Counted from the first letter of the stretch, positions 34,731 to 43,274 are shown. The stretch is DNA of 47,845 bases from Deinococcus frigens DSM 12807 (GCF_000701425.1 NZ_JNIW01000030.1:1-47845); one strand, 5' to 3'. Numbers and translations: made by a program. The notes: generated by a model from the sequence alone, not told the origin.

Positions 34731-35650
34731 CCCGGCCTGACAATCACCGCACCCAGACGATTGCCAGCGACGCCCTGACCCTGGAAGTGCTGCCTGATCT
34801 GGGGGCCAGCATCCTGAACCTGCGCGCCGCGTCGGGCCGCCCGGTATTGCGGGCCGTGGACCCGGCGGACGTGCAGACCAGCAGCCAGTGCGCCTGCTTC
34901 TTGCTGCTGCCCTTTTCCAACCGCATCCGGGACGCGCGCTTTCCCTTTGGGGGCCAGGACGTGCAACTCCAATCCAACACTAAGGATGGCCTGGCCCAGC
35001 ACGGCGACGTTCGCAACCGTCCCTGGACGGTCACGCGGGCCTCCGGCAGCCACCTGATCTGCGACTTCGACAGCCGGAATTTCACCGATATGAACTGGCC
35101 CTGGGCCTTCACGGCGCGCGTGGAATACCGCCTGCACGGGCCGCACCTGGACACCACCATCACGCTGACCAATGCCGACACCCGCGACATGCCCGCCGGA
35201 ATGGGCCTGCACCCGTACTTCGAGCGTCTTCAGGACGGCACCGATCCTGCGCTGGAATTTGGCGCGCCGCTGACCTACGACACCGACGAACGGCAACTGA
35301 CGCTGGGCGGCCCGCGCGAGGTCCAGCGTGACGAGGACTACCGCGTGCCCACCCGCATCGGCCCGCGCCAGATCGACCGGACGTACACCGCCTGGGACGG
35401 CATCGTGCGTCTGGACTGGTCAGCCGATGGCCGGCCCGCACGGGCGCTGATCCAGACCGCCGACAACGTGTTCTCGCACCTGGTGGTCTTCACCGCACCC
35501 GACGGCAATCTGGCGCTGGAACCCGTCTCGCACGCCACCGACGCCTTTAATCTGGCGGCCCAGGGCGTGGCGGGCGTGGACCTGCGGGTGCTGTCGCCGG
35601 GGCAAAGCCTGGCGGGCACGGCGCGCATCACGCTGGAAAGCCAGTGGTAG
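34727..35650 (+). CDS. Aldose 1-epimerase-family protein
   Basis: 307 residues, galactose mutarotase-like fold: FSNRIRDARFPFGG (conserved NRI region), HGDVRNRPW, the catalytic His region GMGLHPYFERL and the late acidic ALEPVSHATDAFN. Likely interconverts anomers of a sugar. ATG 34727 overlaps the rlmB stop; the frame is open further upstream but only as a shadow of rlmB. Confidence 0.88.
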   Translation: MTRPDNHRTQTIASDALTLEVLPDLGASILNLRAASGRPVLRAVDPADVQTSSQCACFLLLPFSNRIRDARFPFGGQDVQLQSNTKDGLAQHGDVRNRPWTVTRASGSHLICDFDSRNFTDMNWPWAFTARVEYRLHGPHLDTTITLTNADTRDMPAGMGLHPYFERLQDGTDPALEFGAPLTYDTDERQLTLGGPREVQRDEDYRVPTRIGPRQIDRTYTAWDGIVRLDWSADGRPARALIQTADNVFSHLVVFTAPDGNLALEPVSHATDAFNLAAQGVAGVDLRVLSPGQSLAGTARITLESQW

Positions 35651-35660
35651 CGAGCCTGCT

Positions 35661-35891
35661 TCAGGCCGCGTTGGTTGCCAGCAATTCGCCGCCTGCACCG
35701 TGCAGCTCGAAGCCGGGGCGGGGGCGCGTGACCAGCCAGCGCAGGGCATCGAGCAGATCGTCGGTCTCACGCATGACTTCGGGCTGGGCAGGACCGGTGG
35801 CGTCGCCCGCCCAGACGACGCGGTAGGCGCGTGGGGCGCTGGGCGGCGTCCAGGGCGCGCCCGCCTCTTCCTTCACGAAGGCTCTAGACAT
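35661..35891 (-). CDS. Small conserved hypothetical protein
   Basis: 76 residues, acidic/aromatic, no domain recognised. TAAGCT lies 6 nt before the ATG, as in leaderless genes of this window, supporting expression. It is convergent with the epimerase gene and downstream of the protease on the same strand. Confidence 0.6.
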   Translation of the reverse strand: MSRAFVKEEAGAPWTPPSAPRAYRVVWAGDATGPAQPEVMRETDDLLDALRWLVTRPRPGFELHGAGGELLATNAA

Positions 35892-35947
35892 CCCATTAGC
35901 TTAGGGGGTGGCCATGAAGTGTGGATAGGCGCGGCGTAACCTCGCCT

Positions 35948-37024
35948 TTACTCGTTCGGCAGATCCGGCAGGCTGGCCCTGGCAACCAGGGTGATCTGGC
36001 TGTCCCGTGGCTGTCCGTCGCGGACGTAACCGATGGTCACGGTGTCGCCTACCTCGGCGCTGCGGATGGCGGTGATGACCTCGTTGGCGTCGCGGGTGCG
36101 CTGGCCTCCCACGGTGGTGATGATGTCGCCCAGCTTGATCGGATTTTTATTTTCGTCGTACTTACCGCCCTTCAGGCCCGCGCGGAAGGCCGGACTGTCC
36201 CCCACCACCCGCGCGATCACGCCGCCCGCCGGAGTGGTCAGGCCGCTGTGGAAACTGTCGAAGACGATGCCCACCACCGGGGCGTCGCGCTTCTCGCCGG
36301 TGCGGAGCGCCGTGATCAGGTTGTCGCCGTCCACCACCGGGACCGCGTAGCTGCGCCGGGTCTGCCCGCTGCTGTCCACGCTGATGTAGCTGACCACCCC
36401 AATCGCGTTGCCCAAAGAGTCGATGATCGGGCCGCCGCTGTCGCCGGGGGCCAGCGGGGCGTTCATCTCCAGCGTCCCCTGTGGAAAGTCGGCCCGGCCC
36501 GGCGACGCGCCCAGCCGCAGCAACTTGCCGCGCCGGGGTTGCAGGAAATCGCCGCCGCTGTTGCCCACCGCCAGCACCGTCTCGCCCACGCGCGGCGCAC
36601 GGGCCGCCAGCGGCAGGAAGGGAAAGGGGCCACGTCCCTGGACTTCCAGCAGCGCCACGTCCGCCCGCGCGTCGAAGGCCGTGACCCTGGCCCGGTACGA
36701 TTTTCCGTCCAGCGTGCTGACCTGAAACAGCGTCCCCAGGCTGACCACATGGTAGGCGGTCAGCACCTGCCCGGTCTCGCTGATAAAAAAGCCGGTGCCG
36801 ATGCCCGCCTCGCGCGTGCGGGGGTCCAGGCTTTCCACGCGCACGGTGGCGGGGCGAACCTTTTTGAACAGCGCCTGGGTGCCCTGCGGCAGCGTGTTGG
36901 GCAGGGTGGCCGAGACCTGCGGCGGTTGGCGGGGCACCAGCTCAAATTTGGGCTGCCAGTTGGGCAACAAATAGGCCCCGAGCGCCAGGATCAGCAGAAC
37001 AGGAAGCCAGGGCGATGCGCGCAC
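35948..37024 (-). CDS. HtrA/DegP-like serine protease with PDZ domain
   Basis: 358 residues: an N-terminal membrane anchor or signal (LPVLLILALGAYLLP), a trypsin-like domain with His in TAYHVV, Asp in ADVALL and Ser in APGDSGGPIID, then one PDZ domain (about 250-345). It should act outside the cytoplasmic membrane in protein quality control. GTG start at 37024 has TAGACT 6 nt upstream, so leaderless is likely. Confidence 0.92.
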   Translation of the reverse strand: MRASPWLPVLLILALGAYLLPNWQPKFELVPRQPPQVSATLPNTLPQGTQALFKKVRPATVRVESLDPRTREAGIGTGFFISETGQVLTAYHVVSLGTLFQVSTLDGKSYRARVTAFDARADVALLEVQGRGPFPFLPLAARAPRVGETVLAVGNSGGDFLQPRRGKLLRLGASPGRADFPQGTLEMNAPLAPGDSGGPIIDSLGNAIGVVSYISVDSSGQTRRSYAVPVVDGDNLITALRTGEKRDAPVVGIVFDSFHSGLTTPAGGVIARVVGDSPAFRAGLKGGKYDENKNPIKLGDIITTVGGQRTRDANEVITAIRSAEVGDTVTIGYVRDGQPRDSQITLVARASLPDLPNE

Positions 37025-37103
37025 GAGGGAAGTCTAGAGCGCCCCGCACGCGCGCAAGGTAGGCAAAGGCACGCAACCGGGGGCGACGGGCAGAGGGTTT
37101 TTT

Positions 37104-37982
37104 TTAATCTGCCAGCGCCAGCGCCAGCGCCCCCAGCAGCGGCGAGACCGTGGGAGCAAGGCGCACGCCAGACCCGGCAAACTGCGCGCAAAAGGCCGCC
37201 CTGACCAGCGGGTTGAAACTGCCGCCGCACAGCGCGAGTTCACGGCCTCCGCTGCGGTCCAGGACCACCCGGCCCAGCCGCGCCAGTTCCTCCCCGGCGC
37301 GGCGCTGGATGTACTGCGCGCGTGGATCGCCCTCCACCGCAGCGGCGTACACGGCGGGCGCGAGGCGGGCCAGCGCGGCGCGGCCCTCACCGTAAATGTG
37401 GGCGCGGATGTCCGGCCAGTGCTGGGAACCGATCACCCCGTACAGCTTGGAGGCGAGAAGGCCCTGACCCTGCCCCTCATCCAGGTCCCGCAAAACCGCC
37501 TTCAGGCCCTGCCGCCCCTGCCAGAAGGCCCCGCCCGCGTCGTCGATGAGATAACCGTGGCCGCCCGCGCGCACCGTCCCGCCCACCGCCGTGCGGTGGT
37601 AGGCCATGCTGCCGGTTCCGGCATAGACAAGCGTGCCGCCGCCAGTGGGAAAATGCGCGGCGTAGGCCAGGTGCAGATCGTCGGTGACGAACAACGCGGT
37701 CTGGGGCAGATGAAACGTACCGGACAGCATTTCGATGATCGTCGGAATGTAATCGGTCTGAAGACCAGTGACGCCCACCACCACTGCTGAAGGCGGCGCA
37801 GGAACGGCGGCGCGAATCTCCGCCAACCCTTCGGCCAGGCGCTGACGGGCTTCAGGGGTGTACAGGTGGCCGGACAGCGGCGCGTAGACACCGCTGGCCG
37901 TGACCTCTCCCCCCGCGAACAGCACCCACTTGCTGCTGCTCGCGCCCATGTCGATGCCCAGAATCACGCGGTCAACACTCAC
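37104..37982 (-). CDS. BadF/BadG/BcrA/BcrD-type ATPase, likely amino-sugar kinase
   Basis: 292 residues, ASKHA-fold: phosphate-1 motif LGIDMGASSSKWVLF, central YAGTGSMAYHRTAVGG, GHGYLIDDAGGAFWQGRQGL and CGGSFNPLV. This group includes N-acetylglucosamine kinases. Directly coupled to NanE (GTGA at 37979-37982), it probably phosphorylates ManNAc or GlcNAc, taking the place of a ROK-family NanK. GTG start 37982. Confidence 0.85.
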   Translation of the reverse strand: MSVDRVILGIDMGASSSKWVLFAGGEVTASGVYAPLSGHLYTPEARQRLAEGLAEIRAAVPAPPSAVVVGVTGLQTDYIPTIIEMLSGTFHLPQTALFVTDDLHLAYAAHFPTGGGTLVYAGTGSMAYHRTAVGGTVRAGGHGYLIDDAGGAFWQGRQGLKAVLRDLDEGQGQGLLASKLYGVIGSQHWPDIRAHIYGEGRAALARLAPAVYAAAVEGDPRAQYIQRRAGEELARLGRVVLDRSGGRELALCGGSFNPLVRAAFCAQFAGSGVRLAPTVSPLLGALALALAD

Positions 37983-38659
37983 GGGCGGTCCGGCACCGCC
38001 CCGGCAAAGGTGCGGGTGATCTCGCGCGGATTGGTAATCGCCGTGCCGACGACGACGGCGTGCGCGCCTGCGTCAAAGGCGGCGGCGACGTGCGCCGGGG
38101 TGCTGAAGCGGCCCTCGGCCACCACGGGCACATCCGGGAACTGTTGAACAAACTGGGCCAGCAGGTCCAGATTCGGCACGCCCCGGTGTTCGGCCTGTGT
38201 ACCGGGGGTGTAGCCGTGCAGCGTGGTGGCCAGGGCGTCCACACCGCACTCCGCCGCGCGCACAGCGTCTTCCAGCGTGGCCAGGTCCGCCAGCACGCCC
38301 ACACCCGCCCCGTGGGCCGCCGCAACCAGCTCACGCAGCTCGGTTTCAGCGCGGGCCAGCGTGGCGTCCAGGGCCACCCAATCTGCGCCCACCGCCGCCA
38401 GCGCGGTCACGTCCAAAACCTCCGGCGTGATGTACACCCCGTCCGCGCGCCCGTCGCGCTTGATCAGGCCAATCACGGGCAGAGGAACAGCCTTATGGAT
38501 GGCCGCCACGTCTGCCAGCCCCTCGGCACGGATGGCCACCGCGCCGCCCTGCCAGGCCGCCTGCGCCACCGCCACCATGAAGGCGGGACCGTGCAGCGGA
38601 TTGTCGGCTCGGGCCTGGCAGGACACGATCAGGCCGCGTGGCAGGGGTGGGGGCGTCAT
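37979..38659 (-). CDS. nanE: N-acetylmannosamine-6-phosphate 2-epimerase-like protein
   Basis: 226 residues, TIM barrel: LIVSCQARADNPLHGP at the start, GLIKRDGRADGVYITP, ALDATLA, TTLHGYTPGTQ and VVAEGRFSTPAHV match NanE. It converts ManNAc-6-P to GlcNAc-6-P in sialic acid and amino-sugar breakdown. Start ATG 38659 (MTPPPLPRG) is likely; an ATG at 38677 is possible. Cotranscribed with the kinase downstream; no sialic acid lyase or transporter is in the window. Confidence 0.9.
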   Translation of the reverse strand: MTPPPLPRGLIVSCQARADNPLHGPAFMVAVAQAAWQGGAVAIRAEGLADVAAIHKAVPLPVIGLIKRDGRADGVYITPEVLDVTALAAVGADWVALDATLARAETELRELVAAAHGAGVGVLADLATLEDAVRAAECGVDALATTLHGYTPGTQAEHRGVPNLDLLAQFVQQFPDVPVVAEGRFSTPAHVAAAFDAGAHAVVVGTAITNPREITRTFAGAVPDRP

Positions 38660-38755
38660 CGTGGGGCATTGTTTCATGAAGTCTGCGCTCGGGCTGAACC
38701 TGAATGGACGGCGGCGCGCAGGATCTGCCTTCCCTTCCCGCTTTACCCTGATCCC

Positions 38756-39226
38756 ATGTCCCACTGGCTCCTGAAATCCGAACCCGATGTCTTCGGCTAC
38801 CCCGATCTGGAACGCGTGGGCCGCGAACCCTGGAACGGCGTCCGCAACTACCAGGCGCGCAATTTTCTGCGGCAGATGGCGGTGGGTGACCCCTGCCTCT
38901 TCTACCACTCGCGCAGCAAGACGCCGGGCATCGCGGGCGTGGCGCGGGTCACGCGGGCCGCGTACCCGGACGATCTGCAATTCGACCCGGCCAACGCGTA
39001 TTTCGATGCAACTTCTGACCCGCAGCAGCCGCGCTGGAGCATGGTGGAGGTACAGGCCGTGCGCGCCTTTCCAGAGGTGTTGACGCTGGAAGCCGTCCGC
39101 GCCCTGCCCCAGTGGGGGACTTCGCCGCTGACCCGCAAAGGCAGCCGCCTGAGCGTGCTGCCCGTGACGGCGGAGCAGTTCGGGGCAGCGCTGACGGCGG
39201 CGGGGCTGGATGCAAATTCACTTTGA
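38756..39226 (+). CDS. EVE domain-containing protein
   Basis: 156 residues, EVE/PUA-like fold with the usual motifs: HWLLKSEPDVFGYPDL, W-N-G-V-R-NYQARNFLRQM, LFYHSRSKTPGIAG and LTRKGSRLSVLPVT. EVE domains are thought to bind modified bases in RNA or DNA. TACCCT lies 6 nt before ATG 38756, so probably leaderless. The frame is open far upstream but those codons are antisense to nanE. It overlaps the start of the GNAT pseudogene by 17 nt. Confidence 0.9.
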   Translation: MSHWLLKSEPDVFGYPDLERVGREPWNGVRNYQARNFLRQMAVGDPCLFYHSRSKTPGIAGVARVTRAAYPDDLQFDPANAYFDATSDPQQPRWSMVEVQAVRAFPEVLTLEAVRALPQWGTSPLTRKGSRLSVLPVTAEQFGAALTAAGLDANSL

Positions 39227-39509
39227 GCCGCTCAGCATAACGCACCTGCCCACGCTGACGCGCTGGTTACAGCAGCCCCATGTCCACACCTTCTGGGACG
39301 ACGGCCTGGGACGACGGCGAGCGGGATATGAAGACGGTGCGGGCGCATTATTTTCAGGCCGGGCGGGATGTTCCCGGCTTCATCTTCAGCGGGAATGGGT
39401 GACGGCAGGGCATGATTTCTTCGCGTGGGCGTCCAGCGAGGGCGAAACCTGGGCGTTGGATTTGTTGACCGGCGAGGCAGGGCTGATCGGAGCAGGACTG
39501 GCCTCATGA
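39210..39509 (+). pseudogene. Broken GNAT acetyltransferase (aminoglycoside 6'-N-acetyltransferase-like)
   Basis: Begins MQIHFEPLSITHLPTLTRW and should read FWDDGERDMKTVRAHYF. An exact 13-bp tandem duplication (39293-39305, 39306-39318) shifts the frame. The continuation DDGERD...VPGFIFSGNG lies in the +1 frame and hits a TGA near 39400. The original frame returns with GHDFFAWASSEGETWALDLLTGEAGLIG, then stops at 39507-39509. An internal stretch and the C-terminal acetyl-CoA region seem deleted as well. The family resembles AAC(6')-like GNATs; the copy is surely non-functional. Confidence 0.8.
39293..39318. repeat. 13-bp tandem duplication causing a frameshift
   Basis: CTGGGACGACGGC occurs twice in tandem. 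Removing one copy restores FWDDGERDM in the GNAT pseudogene. It is the second exact 13-bp frameshifting duplication in the window. Confidence 0.95.
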
Positions 39510-39599
39510 CCACAAGGGCCGGAGCGCCCGTCCATGCGGGTGCAGGTCAGGGAGCGGCGGGACTGAACACCTGACACAGATTCCGCCCTATCGTGGGAC

Positions 39600-40544
39600 G
39601 TGACCTTTTTTGCAAGCGCCGTACATCAGCAGCCTGGCGGGATGCGCGGCCCGGCCCTGCTGGAGCAGCTACTGGCGCACCCAGACGCGGTTCCCGGCGC
39701 GGTCAATCTGGACGGCTGCGGTCTGGCGGAGCTGCCAGCGGTGATCGGCGGCAGACTGGACCTTCAGCGGCTCAGCGCCTACGACAACGCGCTGGAAAAT
39801 TTGCCCGACTGGCTGTGGAATTTGCGCGACTTGCGGGTTCTGAATCTGTCGGCGAACCGCCTGACCGCCTTGCCCGCCGGGCTGGGCGAGCTGAAGCGGC
39901 TGGAGATGCTGGACCTGGGCCACAACGCGCTGGCCGAATTGCCCGATTCGGTGGGCGGCCTGCGGGACCTGCGCTTTGTGTACCTTAGCAACAACCGCCT
40001 GACCAGGTTGCCCGAGTCGCTCCGCCATCTGCAAGCCTTGAATTACCTGAACGTCACGGACAATCCGCTGGGAGAATTGCCCCAATGGCTGGGCAACCTG
40101 AGCAGCCTGCAAGAGCTGCGCGCCTACAACACGGCCCTGACCGTCCTGCCCGCCAGCGTGGGCGATCTGCCTGCGCTCCGCGAGTTGCACCTGATGAACA
40201 ACGACCTGACCACCTTGCCACAAGAACTAACACAGTGTTCTGGCCTGCGCGAACTGGATCTTCAGAACAATGCGCTGACGTCCCTGCCCGAAAGCGTCGG
40301 ACGGCTGCGGGCACTGACCCGGCTGAATCTGCGTTTCAACGAATTGAGCGGGCTGCCGGACTCGCTGGCTGAGTTGAGTGAGTTACGCTTTCTAGACCTG
40401 CGGGCCAATCGCCTGACCGCCTTGCCGGAGGAACTGGCCGCGCTGCCCCGGCTGGAAAAGCTGGACCTGCGCTGGAACAGCCTGACGACGCTTCCGGCGG
40501 CTTTTGAACGGCTCCGCGCACGCGGTTGCCTGATTCACCTCTAG
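39600..40544 (+). CDS. Leucine-rich-repeat protein
   Basis: 314 residues made of about 12 LRRs of 23 residues (pattern LxxLxLxxNxLxxLP), from residue 35 to the end, with a short N-terminal cap. No signal peptide and no attached kinase, Roc or ligase domain, so it is probably a cytoplasmic protein-protein interaction module. GTG start 39600, with TATCGT 5 nt upstream. The repeats are divergent in sequence, so it is an old array. Confidence 0.87.
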   Translation: MTFFASAVHQQPGGMRGPALLEQLLAHPDAVPGAVNLDGCGLAELPAVIGGRLDLQRLSAYDNALENLPDWLWNLRDLRVLNLSANRLTALPAGLGELKRLEMLDLGHNALAELPDSVGGLRDLRFVYLSNNRLTRLPESLRHLQALNYLNVTDNPLGELPQWLGNLSSLQELRAYNTALTVLPASVGDLPALRELHLMNNDLTTLPQELTQCSGLRELDLQNNALTSLPESVGRLRALTRLNLRFNELSGLPDSLAELSELRFLDLRANRLTALPEELAALPRLEKLDLRWNSLTTLPAAFERLRARGCLIHL

Positions 40545-40590
40545 AGCCGGGCGCGAGTTTCGACAGACCCGTCGCCCGTATACTCGCCGC

Positions 40591-41217
40591 GTGTCTGTGA
40601 CCTGGCAGGGCCGCCCGCACACGCTGGGTTCGCGCGTGTCGCTCTTCGTGTTGCGCCGGGCAGGCTGGACGCCGCTGCTGGAGCCGCCGCCGATGGGAGG
40701 CATGAAATTCGTGACCGCCGCCGCGCCGCACACCAGCAACCTGGACTTCTGGCCGGGGCTGTTCTGGAAATGGGCCACCCGCATTCCGCTGCACTGGGTG
40801 GGCAAACGCGAGCTGTTCAGCTTCCCGCAGGGCGTCTTTATGCGGGCGGTGGGCGGCATTGCCCTGGACCGCCGCCGCGCCGGGGGCAACTTCGTGGACG
40901 CGGTGGTTTCAGTGATCGAGCGCGAGGCAGAAATCGTGCTGCTCGTCGCGCCGGAGGGCAGCCGGGGGCGGGCGGAGTACTGGAAGACCGGCTTTTATTA
41001 CATGGCCCTGAAAGCGGGCGTGCCGATTGCCGTGACCGCGCTGGACTGGGGGCACAAGCGCCTCGGCATCATCGGCTACGTGCAGCCCACGGGTGATGTG
41101 AAGGCCGACTTCGCCAAGATCGCCGCCCTGCTGAAAGACGTGCGGGGCCGCATCCCCGAGAACGAGACGCCCATCATCCCCCGCCCCGACGAAACCGATC
41201 TGCCCACCCCGGCCTGA
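40591..41217 (+). CDS. PlsC-like 1-acyl-glycerol-3-phosphate acyltransferase
   Basis: 208 residues. The acyltransferase motif I appears as HTSNLDFW (HxxxxD-like, one residue shorter than usual) and motif III as APEGSRGR. It belongs to the short bacterial acyltransferases that may acylate lysophospholipid or another glycerol acceptor. TATACT 6 nt before GTG 40591 is a very good leaderless promoter box. Confidence 0.83.
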   Translation: MSVTWQGRPHTLGSRVSLFVLRRAGWTPLLEPPPMGGMKFVTAAAPHTSNLDFWPGLFWKWATRIPLHWVGKRELFSFPQGVFMRAVGGIALDRRRAGGNFVDAVVSVIEREAEIVLLVAPEGSRGRAEYWKTGFYYMALKAGVPIAVTALDWGHKRLGIIGYVQPTGDVKADFAKIAALLKDVRGRIPENETPIIPRPDETDLPTPA

Positions 41218-41245
41218 ACTGGCTCTGCCGTCCAGAATGACCGCC

Positions 41246-41692
41246 ATGACGTTCCAACTGACCTCTGGCGAAATGCCCGAACTGGAAGAACTCCTGCACC
41301 TTTACGCCTCGGTGAACTGGCCAGCCTACACCCGTGACCCGCAAGCACTGACCCGCGCCTTCCAGAACTCCGATTTTGTGTGGACCGCCCGCAATGAAAG
41401 CGGCCAACTCGTCGGTCTGGTGCGGGGCCTGAGCGACGCCGTGAGCGTCCTGTTCGTGCAGGACCTTCTGGTGGGGCCGGACTGGCAGCATCGGCGCGCG
41501 GCCCACGCCCCGGCGCAGGCCGTGCTGGACCGCCACCCCCACGTCATGCAGACGGCGCTGCTGACCGACGACGGGCCAGCGCAACTGGCCTTTTACGAAT
41601 CCCTGGGTTTCGGGAACACTCAAACTCTCGGCCTGAACGCCTTTTACCGCACAAGTATGCAGCCGGTATCCCCAAAGATTCCCAGTAAATGA
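41246..41692 (+). CDS. GNAT-family acetyltransferase with unusual motif A
   Basis: About 148 residues. The C-terminal part (AQLAFYESLGF) and VQDLLVGPDWQ are GNAT-like. Between them, the acetyl-CoA loop that should read Q/R-x-x-G-x-G/A is QHRRAAHAPAQ. It may have lost cofactor binding or carry a compensated pair of frameshifts. Start ATG 41246 or 41237. Confidence 0.75.
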   Translation: MTFQLTSGEMPELEELLHLYASVNWPAYTRDPQALTRAFQNSDFVWTARNESGQLVGLVRGLSDAVSVLFVQDLLVGPDWQHRRAAHAPAQAVLDRHPHVMQTALLTDDGPAQLAFYESLGFGNTQTLGLNAFYRTSMQPVSPKIPSK

Positions 41693-41728
41693 CGTCTCAG
41701 TGCGGAAATTCTGGCCCGATGTATAAAT

Positions 41729-41757
41729 TTGACAAGCGCTGCATCTGGCGCTATATT
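41729..41757 (+). promoter_or_regulatory. Near-consensus promoter facing an immediate terminator
   Basis: TTGACA (41729-41734), 17 nt, TATATT (41752-41757). The expected start (about 41764) is only a few bases before a terminator hairpin at 41768. The product would be a tiny RNA antisense to nothing, or the promoter is a remnant. Confidence 0.65.
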
Positions 41758-41767
41758 ATTTCTATCA

Positions 41768-41790
41768 CCGTCCGAGAGGGCGGGTTTTTT
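41768..41790 (+). terminator. Short intrinsic terminator
   Basis: CCGTCC (41768-41773), loop GAGA, GGGCGG (41778-41783), then G and TTTTTT (41785-41790). It could also end the GNAT transcript, whose stop is 76 nt upstream. Confidence 0.8.
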
Positions 41791-41827
41791 ATTGCCTGTT
41801 CTGTTTGTGCCCGCTCAGTTCCGCCGG

Positions 41828-42280
41828 TTACCCCTCATCCCGGTCCTTCAGGCCCCGGATTTCCTCGATAAAGCGTTCCAGACTGTCGAAGTCGCGGTAG
41901 ACGCTGGCGAAGCGGATGTAGGCCACGTCGTCCAGCGGGCGTAGAAAGGTCATGGCGCGCTTGCCGATTTCCTCGCTGGCGATCTCGGCAGCCCCCACCT
42001 CATCCTCGAAGCCGTAGGCGAAGGCGCGCAGGGCCTCAGGCTGCACCGGACGTTTCTCGGTGGCCAGGCTCAGGCCGCGCAGCAGCTTGTCGGGATTGAA
42101 GGCCTCGCGCGGTCCGCTGCGCTTGACCACCATCAGGGGTTCGAGCTGGGCGCGCTCATAGGTGGTAAAGCGCCGGGCGCAGTTCAGGCACTCGCGGCGG
42201 CGGCGAATGCTGGCCCCATCGTCGCTGGGGCGCGAGTTGACCACCTTGGAATCGGGGGCCGAGCAATAGGGGCACTTCAT
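41828..42280 (-). CDS. nrdR: Transcriptional repressor NrdR
   Basis: 150 residues, typical NrdR: zinc ribbon with CPYC and CLNC, then an ATP-cone domain (VVKRSGPREAFNPDKLLRGL...). NrdR represses ribonucleotide reductase genes by sensing ATP/dATP. ATG at 42280. No NrdR boxes were located. It is 10 nt downstream of the SDR-like gene, likely the same transcript. Confidence 0.95.
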   Translation of the reverse strand: MKCPYCSAPDSKVVNSRPSDDGASIRRRRECLNCARRFTTYERAQLEPLMVVKRSGPREAFNPDKLLRGLSLATEKRPVQPEALRAFAYGFEDEVGAAEIASEEIGKRAMTFLRPLDDVAYIRFASVYRDFDSLERFIEEIRGLKDRDEG

Positions 42281-42290
42281 GGGCAGGCGC

Positions 42291-43031
42291 TCACAGCGCG
42301 TTCAGCACGGCGGTCACTTCGGGCAGGCGGATTTTTGGCGCGGGAGGCAGCGGCACGTCGATCACATTGCCGCGCAGGTGGCCCATGCGGGGGGAAGCCA
42401 GGGCCAGCACGGCGTCGGCCAGCGGGCGGTCCAGCGCCTCGTCGCCGCTGCTGGCGCGCGAGGGCAGCAGCATGTTCAGGCGCAGGTCCTCGTCCGAGGC
42501 CGCCTCCACCAGCCCGCGAATCGCGCCGCGCTGCGGGTGGGCCTGCAACCCCGGCTCATCGCCGTGCGGGCCGATGATGGTCAGCCAGGTGCCGGGCAGA
42601 CGGCGGCCCAGAATCTGCGCGATGGCGACGCTGCTCTTCACGTTGCTGTTGAACAGCTCCATCCACTCGTTCTCGCTGAGCAGCGTGAAACTGGCGTGCG
42701 TGCGCTTGTCGGCCAGATGCACGATGCCGTGCAGCGCGCCGAAGATTTCCAGGATGCGGGTCTGGGCGCTCAGCCAGTCCAGCGGCACGCTCACGTCGGC
42801 CTTGACGGGAATGGCGTGGCCGCCGGAACGCTCCAGCACGCTGGCCTGCGCCGCCAGAGATTCGCTGTTGTTGCCGATCAGCACCACGCTGGCCCCCAGC
42901 CGCGCCAGCGCCGCGCTGACCGCCTTGCCATAGCCCGCATCGGCCCCGGTCACCGCGATTACCTGCCCGGCCAGCACCGCACCAAAGGGCAAGGGTTCGC
43001 GGGCCTGGGGGAAAGAGCTTGGGTCCGTCAT
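42291..43031 (-). CDS. SDR-like protein without the catalytic YxxxK
   Basis: 246 residues, Rossmann fold with VTGADAGYGKAV and a strand-4 region IVHLADK in place of NNAG. The catalytic Tyr-x-x-x-Lys is not seen: at that position the sequence is QAHPQRGAIRGL. It may bind NAD(P) without redox activity. TATGCT 7 nt before ATG 43031 supports a leaderless start. Confidence 0.75.
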   Translation of the reverse strand: MTDPSSFPQAREPLPFGAVLAGQVIAVTGADAGYGKAVSAALARLGASVVLIGNNSESLAAQASVLERSGGHAIPVKADVSVPLDWLSAQTRILEIFGALHGIVHLADKRTHASFTLLSENEWMELFNSNVKSSVAIAQILGRRLPGTWLTIIGPHGDEPGLQAHPQRGAIRGLVEAASDEDLRLNMLLPSRASSGDEALDRPLADAVLALASPRMGHLRGNVIDVPLPPAPKIRLPEVTAVLNAL

Positions 43032-43061
43032 GCGGTCCAGCATAGCGCCCTGGCCGTGGGC

Positions 43062-43268
43062 CTACCCGGCCTGGGGCAGCGGCCTGAGCGCCTCCAGAGG
43101 TGGATCGCCCGCGCGGTGGCCCTTGCCGCAGGCGTGGCACCAGTACGCCTGATCGCCGTCGCGCAGATCGTGCAGGGTCAGGGGCAGGGCGCAGTCCGGG
43201 CAGACGTGAACGTATCCGCGTCCGCTGGCCGGATACGGATCGGCTCCGTTACGTAATTGACGCTTCAT
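43062..43268 (-). CDS. Small zinc-ribbon protein
   Basis: 68 residues with two CxxC pairs (VCPDCALP and YWCHACGKG) that would bind one Zn. Function unknown. Immediately upstream is an excellent promoter whose -10 box is 6 nt from the ATG, so the mRNA is leaderless. Confidence 0.8.
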   Translation of the reverse strand: MKRQLRNGADPYPASGRGYVHVCPDCALPLTLHDLRDGDQAYWCHACGKGHRAGDPPLEALRPLPQAG

Positions 43269-43274
43269 ATTCTG

